Positions 34,371 through 44,910 are shown, counted from the stretch's first letter. The stretch is DNA of 64,000 nucleotides from Aspidapion aeneum (GCA_963576565.1 OY755042.1:102790185-102854184); one strand, 5' to 3'. Numbers and translations are program-made. Notes: generated by a model from the letters alone, not told the origin.

Positions 34371-34690
34371 CTTTATTTTATAAGATGATTTCTTTTTATA
34401 TTAAGAGCAAAAACCAAAAGAACAAAATACAAGAGAATTTTCGATTCGAAAGTTAAGTTTTTCTTGAGAGTATCTCGACTTTTATATTCCACGGTCTGTT
34501 TTCCAAACGTATATAAATCTAAAATCTGTTGCTTTCTTTTGTGTGGAAAATGTTTTTCCGAGATTTTGGGGTGATATTTTATATTTCGCAGTGGTGGCTC
34601 GTCATCTATCATAAAGGGGATTCACAACTACACAATTTTAACCTTCCTAGCTTGCGCTGCATTGACTAGCGAAGGGAAAATTTCAGATAT

Positions 34691-35095
34691 TAGATAGTTT
34701 AAGTTGTGCTACGTATTTTTACGTAAGCATGAGATTTGACAGTTACGCAAGCGCACTTCGTCACACCGTCGACAAGGTCACGTTAGGAGCTTACGTATTT
34801 ACGTTAGCTTACGGCAGTCTGCGGGCACCTTAACGTTACCAAAATGAGGCCTAGACTATAATTTCCGCTTCCAGTACAAACGATTCTTTGCAAATATATT
34901 CCTACTGTAGTTGAAAAGACAAAAAACAAAATTGTAACATCAAAAAAACACAGTACCGAATTCCATATTCTTTGCTATTAGTAGACTTGTTATGGTAACG
35001 TAAAAACATTCAACTTAAACTCAAATTTGGAACAAAACGTAGAGCGCTTAACGTGCAGTTTTACGTAAAAATGCGTAGCACATATAAACTATCTA
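34691..35095. mobile_element. ~400 bp MITE with 35 bp TIRs
   Basis: TAGATAGTTTAAGTTGTGCT at the left mirrors AGCACATATAAACTATCTA at the right, continuing inward as ACGTATTTTTACGTAA. TTACG words recur inside. Confidence 0.8.
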
Positions 35096-35159
35096 TTGCC
35101 GAAAATGTGTTATTTGGGTGGATTTAGACCTCTTTGGACCGGGCCAACACGGCTCCGAC

Positions 35160-35770
35160 CCAATTTAATATGTTTTTATCACAAAATATGCAAAATGGCC
35201 GATACACAATGGCTGACTTTGTTCTTTACATATGATGCGATATGCATCAAATTTTAAAGTTTGGTGTGTTAAAGGCCGCTTAATTTGATTTTTGAATGAA
35301 ACTTAAAAATAATTAAAAAGGAGAGGTAAAAATGGCGGATTTTTGCATGTATGATTTTATGATTTTGGATTCCCCAATTTGATTTTCCAATTTTAATTCA
35401 ACAAAAATAATAAATGGCCTTTAACACTACAAAGTACTAAATTTAATACATATCGGTTTATAAAAGTAAGAGTCCGCCATATTGGATTGCTAGTTTAACT
35501 TTTTGCAAGTTTAATTCAAAACTCATAACTAGTAACCTTAGAAATTCCAGTTCTCAATTTAATGCATAATGGTTCATAAAGAAAAAAATCAGCAATTTTA
35601 ATTTTTTTAAAGTTTTTTTTTAATCATAAAAGTCTACCATTTTTCATCCACCATTTTGATTTTTCCCAAGTTAAATTAAAAATCATAATCAGCAACTTTA
35701 AACACCACAGAGTTTTAAATGTAGTACGTATCCGTTGTGTGTCACAATTAAATATAATTTGGGATTTGGA
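35160..35770. repeat. Tandem ~150 bp units related to the 45.2 kb foldback core
   Basis: Units with AATGGCGGATTTTT/CCGCCAT, ATATGCATCAAATTTT or its complement, and AATCATAATTAGTAAC-type words match the internal units of the element at 45231-46676. Confidence 0.65.
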
Positions 35771-36334
35771 GGAAGGATTCCCCCCCCCCCTGTAAATCCG
35801 CGCTCGAACGAGGTGATTAGATTTTGGTCAAAATCCATTAACTAATTAAAAATTGCAAAAATAATAAATTTTAACCAGTATGTAACTTTTTAATAGAATA
35901 CAATATCTTTCTCAATAATTAATAAGGGTTACAACCAAAACCTTGTTAGTAGCTTTTATTAAAAGTATCAGATCATTCATAAACCACTTATTTTTGTTGT
36001 AGGACCAGAAATATATTTTTTTATAAATTCTTCTATTTTAAGCTCTCTGTTAAAGTCCTTAAATTTAACTACCCTTTGTAGTCTGGTGCAAGATAATTTC
36101 GGGTTAGGGTTTCCCGGCATTTTTAACCACAATTTTTTACCACAAACTCAAAGAGCTAAAAGGTACTTTACCGTAAACCTGTTCATATTTAAATTTTAAT
36201 AAAAGAGAGACCTCATTAAAAAAGCCTTTATCCCGACCCCAGCAAACATGTTAAAATAACGAGATGCAAAAATTATCAGTAAAGAACTAGTAAAGGTCTA
36301 ATTTTTTTCTGTGGTTTAATATAATGGCAACATG

Positions 36335-36595
36335 CTTTCGTGGATAATCGGGTAAAAAGAAGTTTTTGTTTCTCTCGTATTTTTCCGTGGGCAGCTCGAA
36401 AGGTTAACCTCACGGGGGTCCAAGATCTAATGGACAAATAATAAGTGTTGACAGTTAAGTTATGGGACTCCTCAGAACACTGCTTGGTCAATGTGACACC
36501 CTTGCGAAGTTAATTAGACGGTTTTGTCTCTAATCCTATGTATATAGTGAGAAAACCCTCTCAAGAAGCGCCATCTTTAAAATTTTGTGTGAGGA
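36335..36595 (-). repeat. Dispersed repeat, inverted copy of 7449-7705
   Basis: Reads in reverse complement as the 7449-7705 block, including TTACATAGGATTAG-like and GGACCCCCGTGA landmarks, with small indels. Confidence 0.8.
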
Positions 36596-36728
36596 AACAC
36601 GTTCATGGGGTTGCACTTGCTCATATGCTTCTATATAGGATCTCTCACTGCTACAGTGGCGTATGCAGAGAGGGACCTAGGGTCAGCGGGCCCCTTCTTA
36701 AACATACAAAAAAAAATCCTAAATTAAA

Positions 36729-36730
36729 AA

Positions 36731-36767
<37 letters not shown>

Positions 36768-38150
36768 TTACGTCTTCCGAAACCCAATCTCCACTCGTTT
36801 CTGTTTACCCATAATTCATCATCTAGGCCTCTTATTCTTATTTCACTGTCTATTCCTTCTCTCCAGCTTCTCCTTGGCCGTCCTTGTTTTTTTCGGCCAG
36901 TTGATTTCCATTGTAGTATTTGTTTAGGTATTCTTTCATTATTCATTCTTTGTACATGTCTGTACCACACCAGTTGTTTTGTTCTTATATCATCCACTAA
37001 AGTACGTTCACCCACTGTCATAATTTCTCTTATTCTTTGATTTGTAACTTTTTCCCTTTTTGATTTCCCTACTGCTCTTCTCCAATAGTCCATCTCCATA
37101 GCGGAAAGCATTTTTGTTGTTCTATCCTTGATTGGCCATACTTCTGAGCCGTATGTATTAATACTTTTTACAATGGTGTTATATATAAGCTTTTTGTTAT
37201 GTTTTGATATACTTTGGTCCCAAATTATTCCATTTAATAAAGTTATTGCTTTTCTTCCTTGTACGTTTCGATCTTTTATAGCTTTGTCTAGTGTTCCGCC
37301 AGCTGTAATTTTTAGACCTAAGTATTTATATTCATCACATGACTGAATTCGCTGCCCGGTATTTAAGATAAGATCCTGTTTCATTCCACCGATACACATA
37401 TCTGTCTTATTGAGATTAACCTCTAGTCCCCACTTATTGTACTATTCCATTAGTTTTCATGTCATATATTCGAGGTCGTCATAATCCTGAGCCACTACTA
37501 TCTGATCATCGGCGAAACATAAAGTATAGAAGGTGGTTTCGTCCAACGGAATTCCCATGTTTTGACATTTTCTCTTCCATACATTAAGGACTTGTTCCAA
37601 GTATATCTTGAAGGGCTTAGACGAGATACAGCAACCTTGTTTAAGACCTTTATTTACTTTGGTTAGTTTTGCTTTTACTTTAACTTTTGCCTTACTATTG
37701 CGGTATAACTCTTTGATGGCCTTAATTAGTTGTACGCTTATGTTTGTGTTTTCCAACGCTTTCCAAAGTAGATTTAGTGGTATACTATTATATGCCTTCT
37801 GCAAATCGACGTAAAGCAGTTGCAGCTCTTCTCCGTATGCCATTTTCTTTTCAATAACTTGGGTTATACAAAAGAGACGATCTAAAGTCGATCTACCCGC
37901 CCTGAAACCGGCTTGTTCTTCTGCCTCCATGTCTTTCTATTCGCTCTCCACTTTATTCCTATTTTACCGTATATTCTTAGCGTACCAGTCACAGATATAC
38001 CTCTATAATCGTCACATATATCTTTCCTTCCTCTTTTGTGTATTGTGGATATATATGACGTTTTCCAGTTTCCACTCAGCTGGTACTACAGTTCCATTTA
38101 AATATTTTTGAAAAAGATTTTTTATTTGCTTATTATATAATTTTCCCTTT
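36729..38150 (-). mobile_element. 5'-truncated RTE-like LINE with (TA)n tail
   Basis: The coding part runs from about 38110 down to 36770, followed on the minus strand by a TA dinucleotide run (36729-36763) as the 3' tail. I could not fix a target duplication. Confidence 0.8.
36770..38110 (-). pseudogene. LINE reverse transcriptase, RTE-like, broken
   Basis: Starts with VVPAEWKLENVIYI (about 38100), then frame-broken NYRGISVT-like sequence. An open part (37930-37457) follows: EEQAGFRAGRSTLDRLF, LLYVDLQKAYNSIP (first catalytic aspartate present), GLKQGCC and TLCFADDQIVVAQD (FADD intact). A stop and frame change near 37440 precede the second open part (37399-36719) with EYKYLGLKI, MEMDYWRRAVGKSKRE, WYRHVQRMNNERIPKQ and GRKKQGRPRRSW. 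The endonuclease is missing. Its closest relative here is the insert at 42625, nearly the same protein. Confidence 0.85.
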
Positions 38151-38738
38151 CGCCTCGATGCATACCTTGGCTAAAGTTCAGCTCCGACACTGGCTCTGAC
38201 CGCCTGCCGATACGATTAAGTACGAATCAATGAATCGGTAGCCGCTCGGCTTTCTCGGGTCGCAAGCCATCTCGCATATTGACGAATTTTCACCAAACAG
38301 CTTAAGCCCCCCCTTAACGGATCTACTTATGCGTACGCTACTGCTGCTATCTCGGCTTCCTATTAAGGCGGGTCAGAGTTTTATTGTCATCGCCAGAACT
38401 CACAGAATAATAAAAAGGCGTTGCCTTTATTTGTTATCACCCCCATATGCAAAATTTATTTCGGGTTTCAGGATTCTTTTATGTTTTTCTTTTATACATA
38501 ATAGTTTTTTTTATTTAAGGAGTCCTTTTCTTTCTCGTGATATACAGCTTTAGTTGACCTAAAAAACAAATTGTAGGAATTATAGGGAGGCAAGTCCCTG
38601 TATTTGACTTATAAATGTGCATAAATCAAAATTGCCTGAATAGGTATACGAAGAATGGATAGATTCTTATAGTAAAAAATTTCTTACTCTTAGGATAGAT
38701 TAGATAACGAATCAAATCGTAATAATTATCTTTTTCAA
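38151..38738. other. Unassigned sequence
   Basis: No recognisable coding or RNA gene. A GC-richer patch at 38155-38400 has no matching copy in the window. Confidence 0.35.
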
Positions 38739-39159
38739 TTGTCACAATTGAGAAGCAGAAGTAACAAAGGGGCTAAGTGCTACTTTTCCTAAAAACGAGA
38801 TTTTTAAATAGAAAGGTTCTATGGGGCATCGACTATATCCTATGAAACGTGCAAAGTCGCAGTACTACTAATTTCGTAAGCAATCGGGCAAATGAGGAGC
38901 AACTTATCAAAACGCTTTATGTCCATCTAACATTCTTCTTCACAATCAACAAAAAACGAATATTTTCTTGTTCCCATTTATTTTGAAAGCAACGTATTTT
39001 TATAGATATTGGTAGATACTTTTAATAACAGATCTCATTGAAATCAAAACTATTAGAAATTGTTTTAAAAAAGCAATAAATAGTTGGACATAATGCGTTT
39101 TGATTCATTACCGTTTTGTTGTGGCCGATATTGGACATAATGCTCTATGTTGTAAACAT

Positions 39160-39526
39160 CAGCGGCGTAGCGTGGGGGGGGCGCGGGGGGTTCGTCGCCC
39201 CCCCCGCCCCGAGGGTAGTGGCGCCCCATAGGTGGGAGAGGCGCCCCTGTGTCGTATCGGCCGCCCCCTCATACATGATGACCTTTTTTTTTTGTTTTTT
39301 AGTTGGCTGGCAAGATTTCGTCAGAGGCGGCCTTGTGACTTAGCGGGCGCCCCCTGACATATGATGACCTTTTTTTTGTTTTTTTTTTTTGGTCGCAAGA
39401 TTTGTGAGAGGCGCCTTTTTGACCTTTTGGTTCTTTTTTTTGCCGTAAGATTTTTCATCAGTTTTCAGAGGCGCCCTTTTTAGCTGTCGCCCCCCCCCCC
39501 GCCCTTTCGGGCACGCTACGCCGCTG
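39160..39526. mobile_element. 367 bp hAT MITE, perfect TIRs and 8 bp TSD
   Basis: CAGCGGCGTAGCGTG and its exact complement bound it; GTAAACAT is duplicated at 39152-39159 and 39527-39534. The inside has C/G homopolymer runs and three ~65 base tandem units (GATGACCTTTTTTTT, then GCAAGATTT, then GAGGCG). It is nested in the 38739-40407 element. Confidence 0.92.
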
Positions 39527-39650
39527 GTAAACATTTAATAGAAAATAAAAAAGATAAAGCCCAATTGCGCGGTTTCATAAATTGCTATAAAATAAAACAC
39601 ATAAAATCAAGATTCAAGAATAACTTTAATGCAAGAACCATACTAATGAA

Positions 39651-39981
39651 TTAAATATGGTCAATTTGGTCTTCTTCTAAACATTCGCAGACGTTTTCTT
39701 CCTCGTCGTCGTCTCGAGGTCCTTCTGGAATTTGTGGCGCAACATTTAGGGCATGGTTAAAGAAAACTGAAGATCCTAACGGAACTTTATCTTCCCAGTC
39801 TCTCCTAAATCTTGATTGATGGAGCAATTTTAGACATCATTTTTTTTTATCTTCTTTGATTAAATTCACAAGTGGGACGTCAGATAGCTCTTGTACGTTT
39901 TTCAGATTTTGACCACGCTTTACCAGTGACATGAAAATGTTTGATTCGTCATCAAAATAATACGATGGTTTAAATTTGATT
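39651..39981 (-). pseudogene. Last-exon-like C-terminus of an unknown protein, one stop
   Basis: Not in any ATG-started frame. On the minus strand, ATCTTTTGATGTCAG (an acceptable 3' splice acceptor) leads into about 109 codons: FKPSYYFDDESNIFMSLV, KNVQELSDVPLVNLIKED, a TGA in an A-run, then RFRRDWEDKVPLGSSVFF and an acidic tail DDDEEENVCECLEED ending in TAA at 39651. I do not recognise the family. Its position inside a TIR element suggests the end of that element's transposase or passenger gene. Acidic C-termini are common in such proteins but prove nothing. Confidence 0.5.
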
Positions 39982-40780
39982 CTGACATCAAAAGATTAAT
40001 TTTTTATCAATTTCTGTAGATATAGAATTTAAAAATCAGGTGATCCGCACGATGTCACGCGAACTTCAGGCCGCCTACTATTGGTCAAATATCGTAATGC
40101 GTTTTGATCTGTCAACTCTCGCGGACATAATGCGTTTCGATGTGAGCATCATACTTTGACTCAAATTAGATAGGGATATAATGCTATTTGATTTATTCCG
40201 AGTTAGCAGAAGTACAGAAGAGGTGAAGGTAAATCCAAAACCGCAACAAACTGAATTTTGTCCTCGGGTGGACATAATGCGTTTTGATAAGTTGCTCCTC
40301 AAATAGACGACACTTCTGGCAAGTGATTTTCGTCATCCATTTTTTAAATATCTCCATATAACAGTTTTGGAACCTAGCTCCTTTGTTACTTCTGTTCCTC
40401 AATTGCTGTTGTTAATTACTTTCTATACCCAGGATTATAAGAATAGGGTGTTTGACAATAGTAAAAAATAAATATATATTTATTTTTAGATATCTCTTTA
40501 GGTCTTGGTAATGCTAAAAACAAACTTTTTTGTTTAATTTTTTCTCAAATTTATAGTTCTTTTTATTAAATAAATTAATTGAATTAAAACAATTAGCCAC
40601 GTGATTCAAAACAGGCGGTCTACCAATCAGCTTCGAGTGACGTCACAAAACAGTAAACGCCTCGAACGAACCTATTTTCTGTGTTATGTTCTTATGAATG
40701 GTAATGTTTGCTTTGGTTTAAAGTGCGAATTATCGTCCTAAATTAGATTTTATTTTGTTTGCTTATAAAAATGATTTTCA

Positions 40781-40939
40781 ATGGAAAACGAATTCTCCAA
40801 AGCAGATAGCTCCAACTTGCCAATGCTGAATTCCTTTATGGTCGCAGGCTTCTTTGCCAACAACAGTGATTTTTGTTCTGCGAAATTTAGAAACGTTAAA
40901 ATGTTGATGTATTCGATGAGTTGTTTTGTATATAACTGA
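40781..40939 (+). pseudogene. Possible first exon: short ORF, unknown family
   Basis: The ATG at 40781 gives 52 codons: MENEFSKADSSNLPMLNSFM, then VAGFFANNSDFCSAKFRNVK, ending in a stop at about 40939. The pattern N-L-P-M-x-x-x-F-M-V-x-x-F-F is familiar to me from N-termini of uncharacterised insect repeat proteins, but I cannot name a family. It could be a 5' exon or a broken fragment. Confidence 0.35.
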
Positions 40940-41119
40940 AAGTTTTTTTACGATATTCTTCGCCTATTTTTACTCATTTAGATTTTGAGGTTAGGTTATA
41001 TGTTTTGATTTTTTGTTTAACACATGACACTTACAATAGATTCAATTAAATATCCAATCATTATTATTTTAAGCATTAAGAAACAATCAAAAATTGCTTT
41101 AAAAAAAAATTTGGTAGGT

Positions 41120-41226
41120 ACTGCCTAGTCCTGCCTATGCACTTCCTAGTCTTGCATATGCACTGCTCGGTCCTACATTTAGCCTGCATGTGCACTGCCT
41201 AATCCTGCATTTAGAGTCCTGCCTAA
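41120..41226 (+). repeat. Short tandem CTGCCTAGTCCTGCATATGC repeats
   Basis: About five imperfect 20-25 base units; weaker relatives (ACTGCCTAATAACTGCC) occur at 41571-41630. Confidence 0.75.
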
Positions 41227-41269
41227 TAACTTAGCAAAGTATAAAAGGCAAATTTATAGGGGTAAAGTC

Positions 41270-41321
41270 AACCACGGACACCGGTGTTTCGGAAAAAGGC
41301 ATTTCCATCCTCAGCATAGCT
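41270..41321 (-). ncRNA. Hammerhead-ribozyme-like motif
   Basis: On the minus strand the order is stem I strand AGCTATG, core CTGAGGA (fits C-U-G-A-N-G-A), stem II GGAAA/TTTCC, core GAA, stem III arms in the palindrome ACACCGGTGT, then C (giving the cleavable GUC) and the stem I partner CGTGGTT. Seven stem I pairs form, three of them G-U. One unpaired U between the core A and stem II departs from the usual design. Hammerheads of this minimal type I form are known from Penelope-like elements. Possible, not proven. Confidence 0.4.
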
Positions 41322-41747
41322 TGCCTGACACAAAGTAGAACAAACTGACTACAAGATACAAGATAAATCAAAAAGAATGAAAAAATAGGTTTGAAACCGA
41401 TACCGTGGACACGGTGATAGCATGGTCTGGTTGAACTGTGACAAAATGTCTTTCTTCCTTATAGACCGGTGGACGTTTTCGTCCCGCCATGGACTTAGTT
41501 TCCTTGGTTCGCTGTCGTTTCACTCGTAGAATAAAAAATAGGTTTTACCTATTTTTTCATTGTTTTTGATTTACACTGCCTAATAACTGCCTAGCACCGC
41601 CTAAAATTTTGTACACCTTTCTGCCTATTATAGTTATTCACCCCTTGTAATAAACATGACCTCAAAAATGTCATCCGCATTTACGAAATAGTCATATATA
41701 TTATAGACAACGTGAGAAAAATTAATAGAAACAATTTAGTTACTCAC

Positions 41748-42026
41748 ATCAAAGTGATCTTCACAAATGTAAAGTGAAGGTGTATTAGATAAGGCCCTTG
41801 GGTCTCTTCGAGCACGTTCTAGCCACTTTTTTCGTTCTTTTACTGCTGTAGGCACATGAATAAATAGTTTTTCAGGTGTTTTTATGCTAGTATTCGAACA
41901 ATGAGGCACTACATACCACTTATAGGATATTTTTTTATATAAAAAACAGTAAAAACACAGACCAAAAACAAATAAACACTTGAATGCCGTGTATTTGTCC
42001 GCGAGTTTACTGCGCTGTGACGTCAT
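41748..42026 (-). pseudogene. THAP-domain exon ending at a splice donor
   Basis: The frame 42026-41736 holds a THAP zinc-binding domain: KWYVVPHCSNTSIKTPEKLF, then FIHVP, KKWLERARRD and YICEDHF. THAP domains are C-x(2-4)-C ... C-x2-H. C43, C88 and H91 are present, but the first cysteine (usually WC) is tyrosine 38. The coding sequence meets GAT|GTGAGT at 41747, a textbook 5' splice site after EDHFD, where this family usually continues into a second exon. The first 30 residues are hydrophobic and look like read-through from upstream. Related proteins are P-like transposases or their domesticated relatives. No second exon was found nearby. Confidence 0.7.
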
Positions 42027-42212
42027 TGCAACGCCATGCTAGAAATGAGCGTTAAAGCTGCAAATTCAAATCGGAAATTAGAAAATTTGATTTTAAATGT
42101 AGTCATGATAAAATATACTATTTTAATAATTTTGCGTAGCAAATGAGAGGTCTATGTATCATTCTAAACTCTTCTCTAAAATTTGTCAAATACCCTATTG
42201 ACTTGCCCATAT

Positions 42213-42525
42213 AAAGCGGGCTACTCACGTACCAATATCAGGGGCAATTTAGCATCAATGTATGTAACAGATATCGGCGAACATCCAGGAACGCTAAATT
42301 GCCCCTGTAAATTGCCTAGTGAGTTGGCCGCTTAAATGTTATGTTGTGAGGCATTTGACAATTTTATTATAAGTAGATTTTTAAATGTTAAGCGGTATAC
42401 TCACCCATCAATTTTCAGAGCGAACTTAGATTCCCTGGGACTCTAAAGTGACTCTGCGAATTTTCTGGTGAGTACCGAGACCAAGGAGTTAAGCGGCCTA
42501 CTCAGCAATATTCAGAAAATTCGAG
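42213..42525. repeat. Cluster of short TTAAGCGG-ended MITEs
   Basis: AAGCGGGCTACTCAC (42213) mirrors GTGAGTTGGCCGCTTAA (about 42340) around GGGGCAATTTAGC/GCTAAATTGCCCC. A second unit starts TTAAGCGGTATACTCACC (42388), and a third terminus TTAAGCGGCCTACTCAG (42493) cuts the LINE remnant that follows. Confidence 0.75.
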
Positions 42526-43995
42526 TTTTGCTTTTCCGGCAGAGCGTCTCCGATAAGCCATTTCAGTGGCTTCAAGAGACTTGCTAGATTTTTCTTTCAG
42601 GGGCAATACTTCACTACCATAACTATATATTTATCGGTTTCACAACGTTCTACGTCTTCCGATACCCAATCTCCACTCGTTTCTGTTTGCCCATAATTCA
42701 TCATCTAGGCCTCTTATTCTTATTTCACTGTCTATTCCTTCTCTCCAGCTTCTCCTTGGCCGTTCTCGTTTTCTTCGGCCCGTTGGTTTCCATTGTAGTA
42801 TTTGTTTAGGTAGTCTTTCATCATTCATTCTTTGTACATGTCCGTACTACACCAGTTGTTTTGTTCTTATATCATCCACTAGTACGTTCACCCACTGTCA
42901 TATTTTCTCTTATTCTTTGATTTGTAACTCTTTCTCTTTTTGATTTCCCTGCTGCTCTTTTCCAATAGTCCATCTCCGTAGCGGAAAGCATTTTTGTTGT
43001 TCTATCCTTGATTGGCCATACTTCTGAGCCGTATGTAATAATACTTTTTACAATGGTGTTATATATAAGCTTTTTGTTATGTTTTGATACACTTTGGTCC
43101 TAAATTATTCCATTTACTAAAGTTATTGCTTTTCTTCCTTGTACGTTTTGATCTTTTATAGCTTTGTCTAGTGTTCCGTCAGCTGTAATTTTTAGACCTA
43201 AGTATTTATACTCATCACAGGACTGAATTCGCTGCCCGGTATTTAAGATTAGATCCTGTTTCATTCCACCGATACACATATACTCTGTCTTATTGAGATT
43301 AACCTCTAGTCCCCACTTATTGTACTCTTCTATTAGTTTTCGTGTCATATATTCGAGGTCGTCATAATTTACACTACCATAACTGATGACACTTTTCACT
43401 ATGCTGTAAATTCTATGTTTGTTTTGTTTTGATACACCCTTATCCCAGAGAATACTGTTGAGTTGTCTAATTGCTTGTTTTCCTTGGTTATTTTTGTGTT
43501 TGATTTCTTCATCTAAACTACCGTTATTAGTAATGTGCATTCCCAGATATTTGTACTTTTTACATTGTTTTACCTTATGTTGTTGTTTCAAGATAAGGTC
43601 CTGTTGCTCACCATCAATGCACATATATTTCGTTTTCTGTAGATTTACCTCCAGCCCCCACTTCTCATATTCTTCAAATACTTTACGGGTCATATATTCT
43701 AAATCGTCATAATCTTAAGCCAGGACTATTTGATCATCAACGAAGCACAGAGTATACAGTACATAATCGTTGAGTGGTAATCCCATCTGTTCGCACTTTC
43801 TTTTCCATGTTTTTAGGGCTTGTTCTAAATAGATCTTAAAGAATGTTGGTGACAAGCAGTAACCCTGCTTACTTGCTGATTTTGCTTGTGTTGTCTTTAT
43901 TGAACTTGAAGAGCTTTTATTAATGTTATGCTGAGCATCCCAAAGTTTTAGCTGGGGTACACTGTCTTGAGATTTACATACAGGAGGTGTATTTC
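42525..43995 (-). pseudogene. Older RTE-like LINE fragment split by a second LINE
   Basis: Upstream part (43995-43385): decayed palm sequence, then SPTFFKIYLEQALKTWKRK, TLCFVDDQIVLA followed by a stop (the first residue pair of FADD altered to FVDD), NLQKTKYMCIDG, YKYLGMHITNNGSLDEEI and VKSVISYGS. The same protein resumes after the insert at 42611 with YGSEVLPLKEKSSKSLEATE and MAYRRRSAGKAKLE, ending at a MITE near 42525. The two halves join in register, so this was one copy before the insertion. It has stops and lacks the endonuclease. Confidence 0.85.
42625..43371 (-). mobile_element. Younger RTE-like LINE inserted in the older one, 13 bp TSD
   Basis: CACTACCATAACT is duplicated at 42612-42624 and 43372-43384. 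The insert starts within YDDLEYMTRKLIEEYNKWG, so it is 5'-truncated just after FADD, and runs through EYKYLGLKITADG, a stop after NGII, to MNDERLPKQILQW and GRRKRERPRRSW. Nearly the same as the 36.7 kb copy. Because it landed in frame, one 197-codon frame (43693-43100) reads across the junction and looks like a fusion protein. Confidence 0.9.
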
Positions 43996-44439
43996 TTAAT
44001 TAAGTGCCGTCTTTTTCTTAATTATCTGTGTTATTGTGAATAGACACAATAAAATACGATCATCATTAAAATAAAATATAAAAGCATTCTTAATGTGGTT
44101 CGCAACACGACATTAGTTTGCAGGATGATAAATTGTGCACATGTTCCAAATCTAAATATTTTCAATTTTGGTAGGTATATTTTATATTTATTTGTCGGAA
44201 AAATGATAAATGAGACAAGCATGCAAATATATGTAAAAGTTTTAATTTTTATAAGTGCATCTAAAAAAAATTCTTATTTATTTAGTATCTAGTACTTAGT
44301 CTTATACTTGTAGTAAATAATGGACCGATTGGTAACAGTCCATTTTATTTGTATTATCATTTACTACTACGCCATTTTATGATGTATTTTCACTTTACTT
44401 TTGCGCTTCTGATCAACACGACAGAAAGGGTATTTTTAA
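43996..44439. other. Unassigned AT-rich sequence
   Basis: No recognised gene or repeat. Confidence 0.35.
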
Positions 44440-44910
44440 CTTCCTAGCCCGCATAGCAATGGCTAGACAATTATATTCGACGAAAAAAAATTTTTTTCAG
44501 AGAATGCCAAAAACGTGTTATTTGGGTGTATTTTGACCTATCTGTGCGTGTGTGTGTTTATTATTTCTGTCCGTAACACGATAGCTCCTAAACTGCTAAA
44601 CCGATTTTCATAAAATTTTCAGGTAAAATAGTGTTCGATACTCTTACGAGCTGATTAGATTTTGGGCAAAGTCCATTAATTAATTAAGGACAGTTTTTTG
44701 ACAATTAAAAAATTTTAAAAATGCAAACTTTTTAATGGAACGTCGTACCAATATGCGGTTTTTGGAATATAGTAGACTACATTTTGCTCAATAATTTGTG
44801 TTATAACCAAAAGCTTTAGTTCCTGAGATATTTACAAAAAACTGGTTTCAAGGCTGATTAATCATGGCTTCACTTGAAGTGTGCTAATAGGCTAGCTAGG
44901 AAGGTATCAG
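44440..44910 (+). repeat. CTTCCTAGC-ended repeat, copy 2
   Basis: Begins ACTTCCTAGCCCGCATAGC and ends GGCTAGCTAGGAAGG. Inside are GTGTTATTTGGGTGTATTTT, a GT-rich run, CACGATAGCTCCTAAACTGC and CTTCACTTGAAGTGTGCTAA. A reverse copy lies at 60383-60845. Confidence 0.85.

Larger units (their letters stand above)
34625..36000 (+). repeat. CTTCCTAGC-ended repeat, copy 1, with two internal insertions
   Basis: 34625-34690 (CCTTCCTAGC onward) and 35096-35140 (GAAAATGTGTTATTTGGGTG) match the 5' part of the repeat at 44440. 35800-36000 (GAGGTGATTAGATTTTGGTC onward) matches its 3' part. Between lie a MITE and a tandem array that the other copies lack. Confidence 0.65.
38739..40407 (-). mobile_element. 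TIR element with ATAATGCGTTTTGAT repeats and a coding relic
   Basis: CAATTGAGAAGCAGAAGTAA at the left mirrors TTACTTCTGTTCCTCAATTG at the right; further inward, GAGGAGCAACTTATCAAAAC mirrors GTTTTGATAAGTTGCTCCTC. The word GGACATAATGCGTTTTGAT or close variants occurs near 38907 (reversed), 39085, 40092, 40122 and 40269, as transposase-binding repeats often do. No clean target duplication. It holds a hAT MITE and a last-exon relic. Confidence 0.75.

Noticed and set aside
36729..36763. Stand-alone TA microsatellite
   Set aside because: It abuts the 3' end of the LINE coding sequence and fits better as that element's tail.
41270..41345. Ordinary palindromic MITE tip at ACACCGGTGT
   Set aside because: No matching inverted partner was found nearby, and the surrounding order fits a hammerhead core better.
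43100..43693. A 197-codon chimeric reverse transcriptase gene
   Set aside because: The join is explained by a LINE insertion with a 13 bp duplication; the older copy resumes on the other side.
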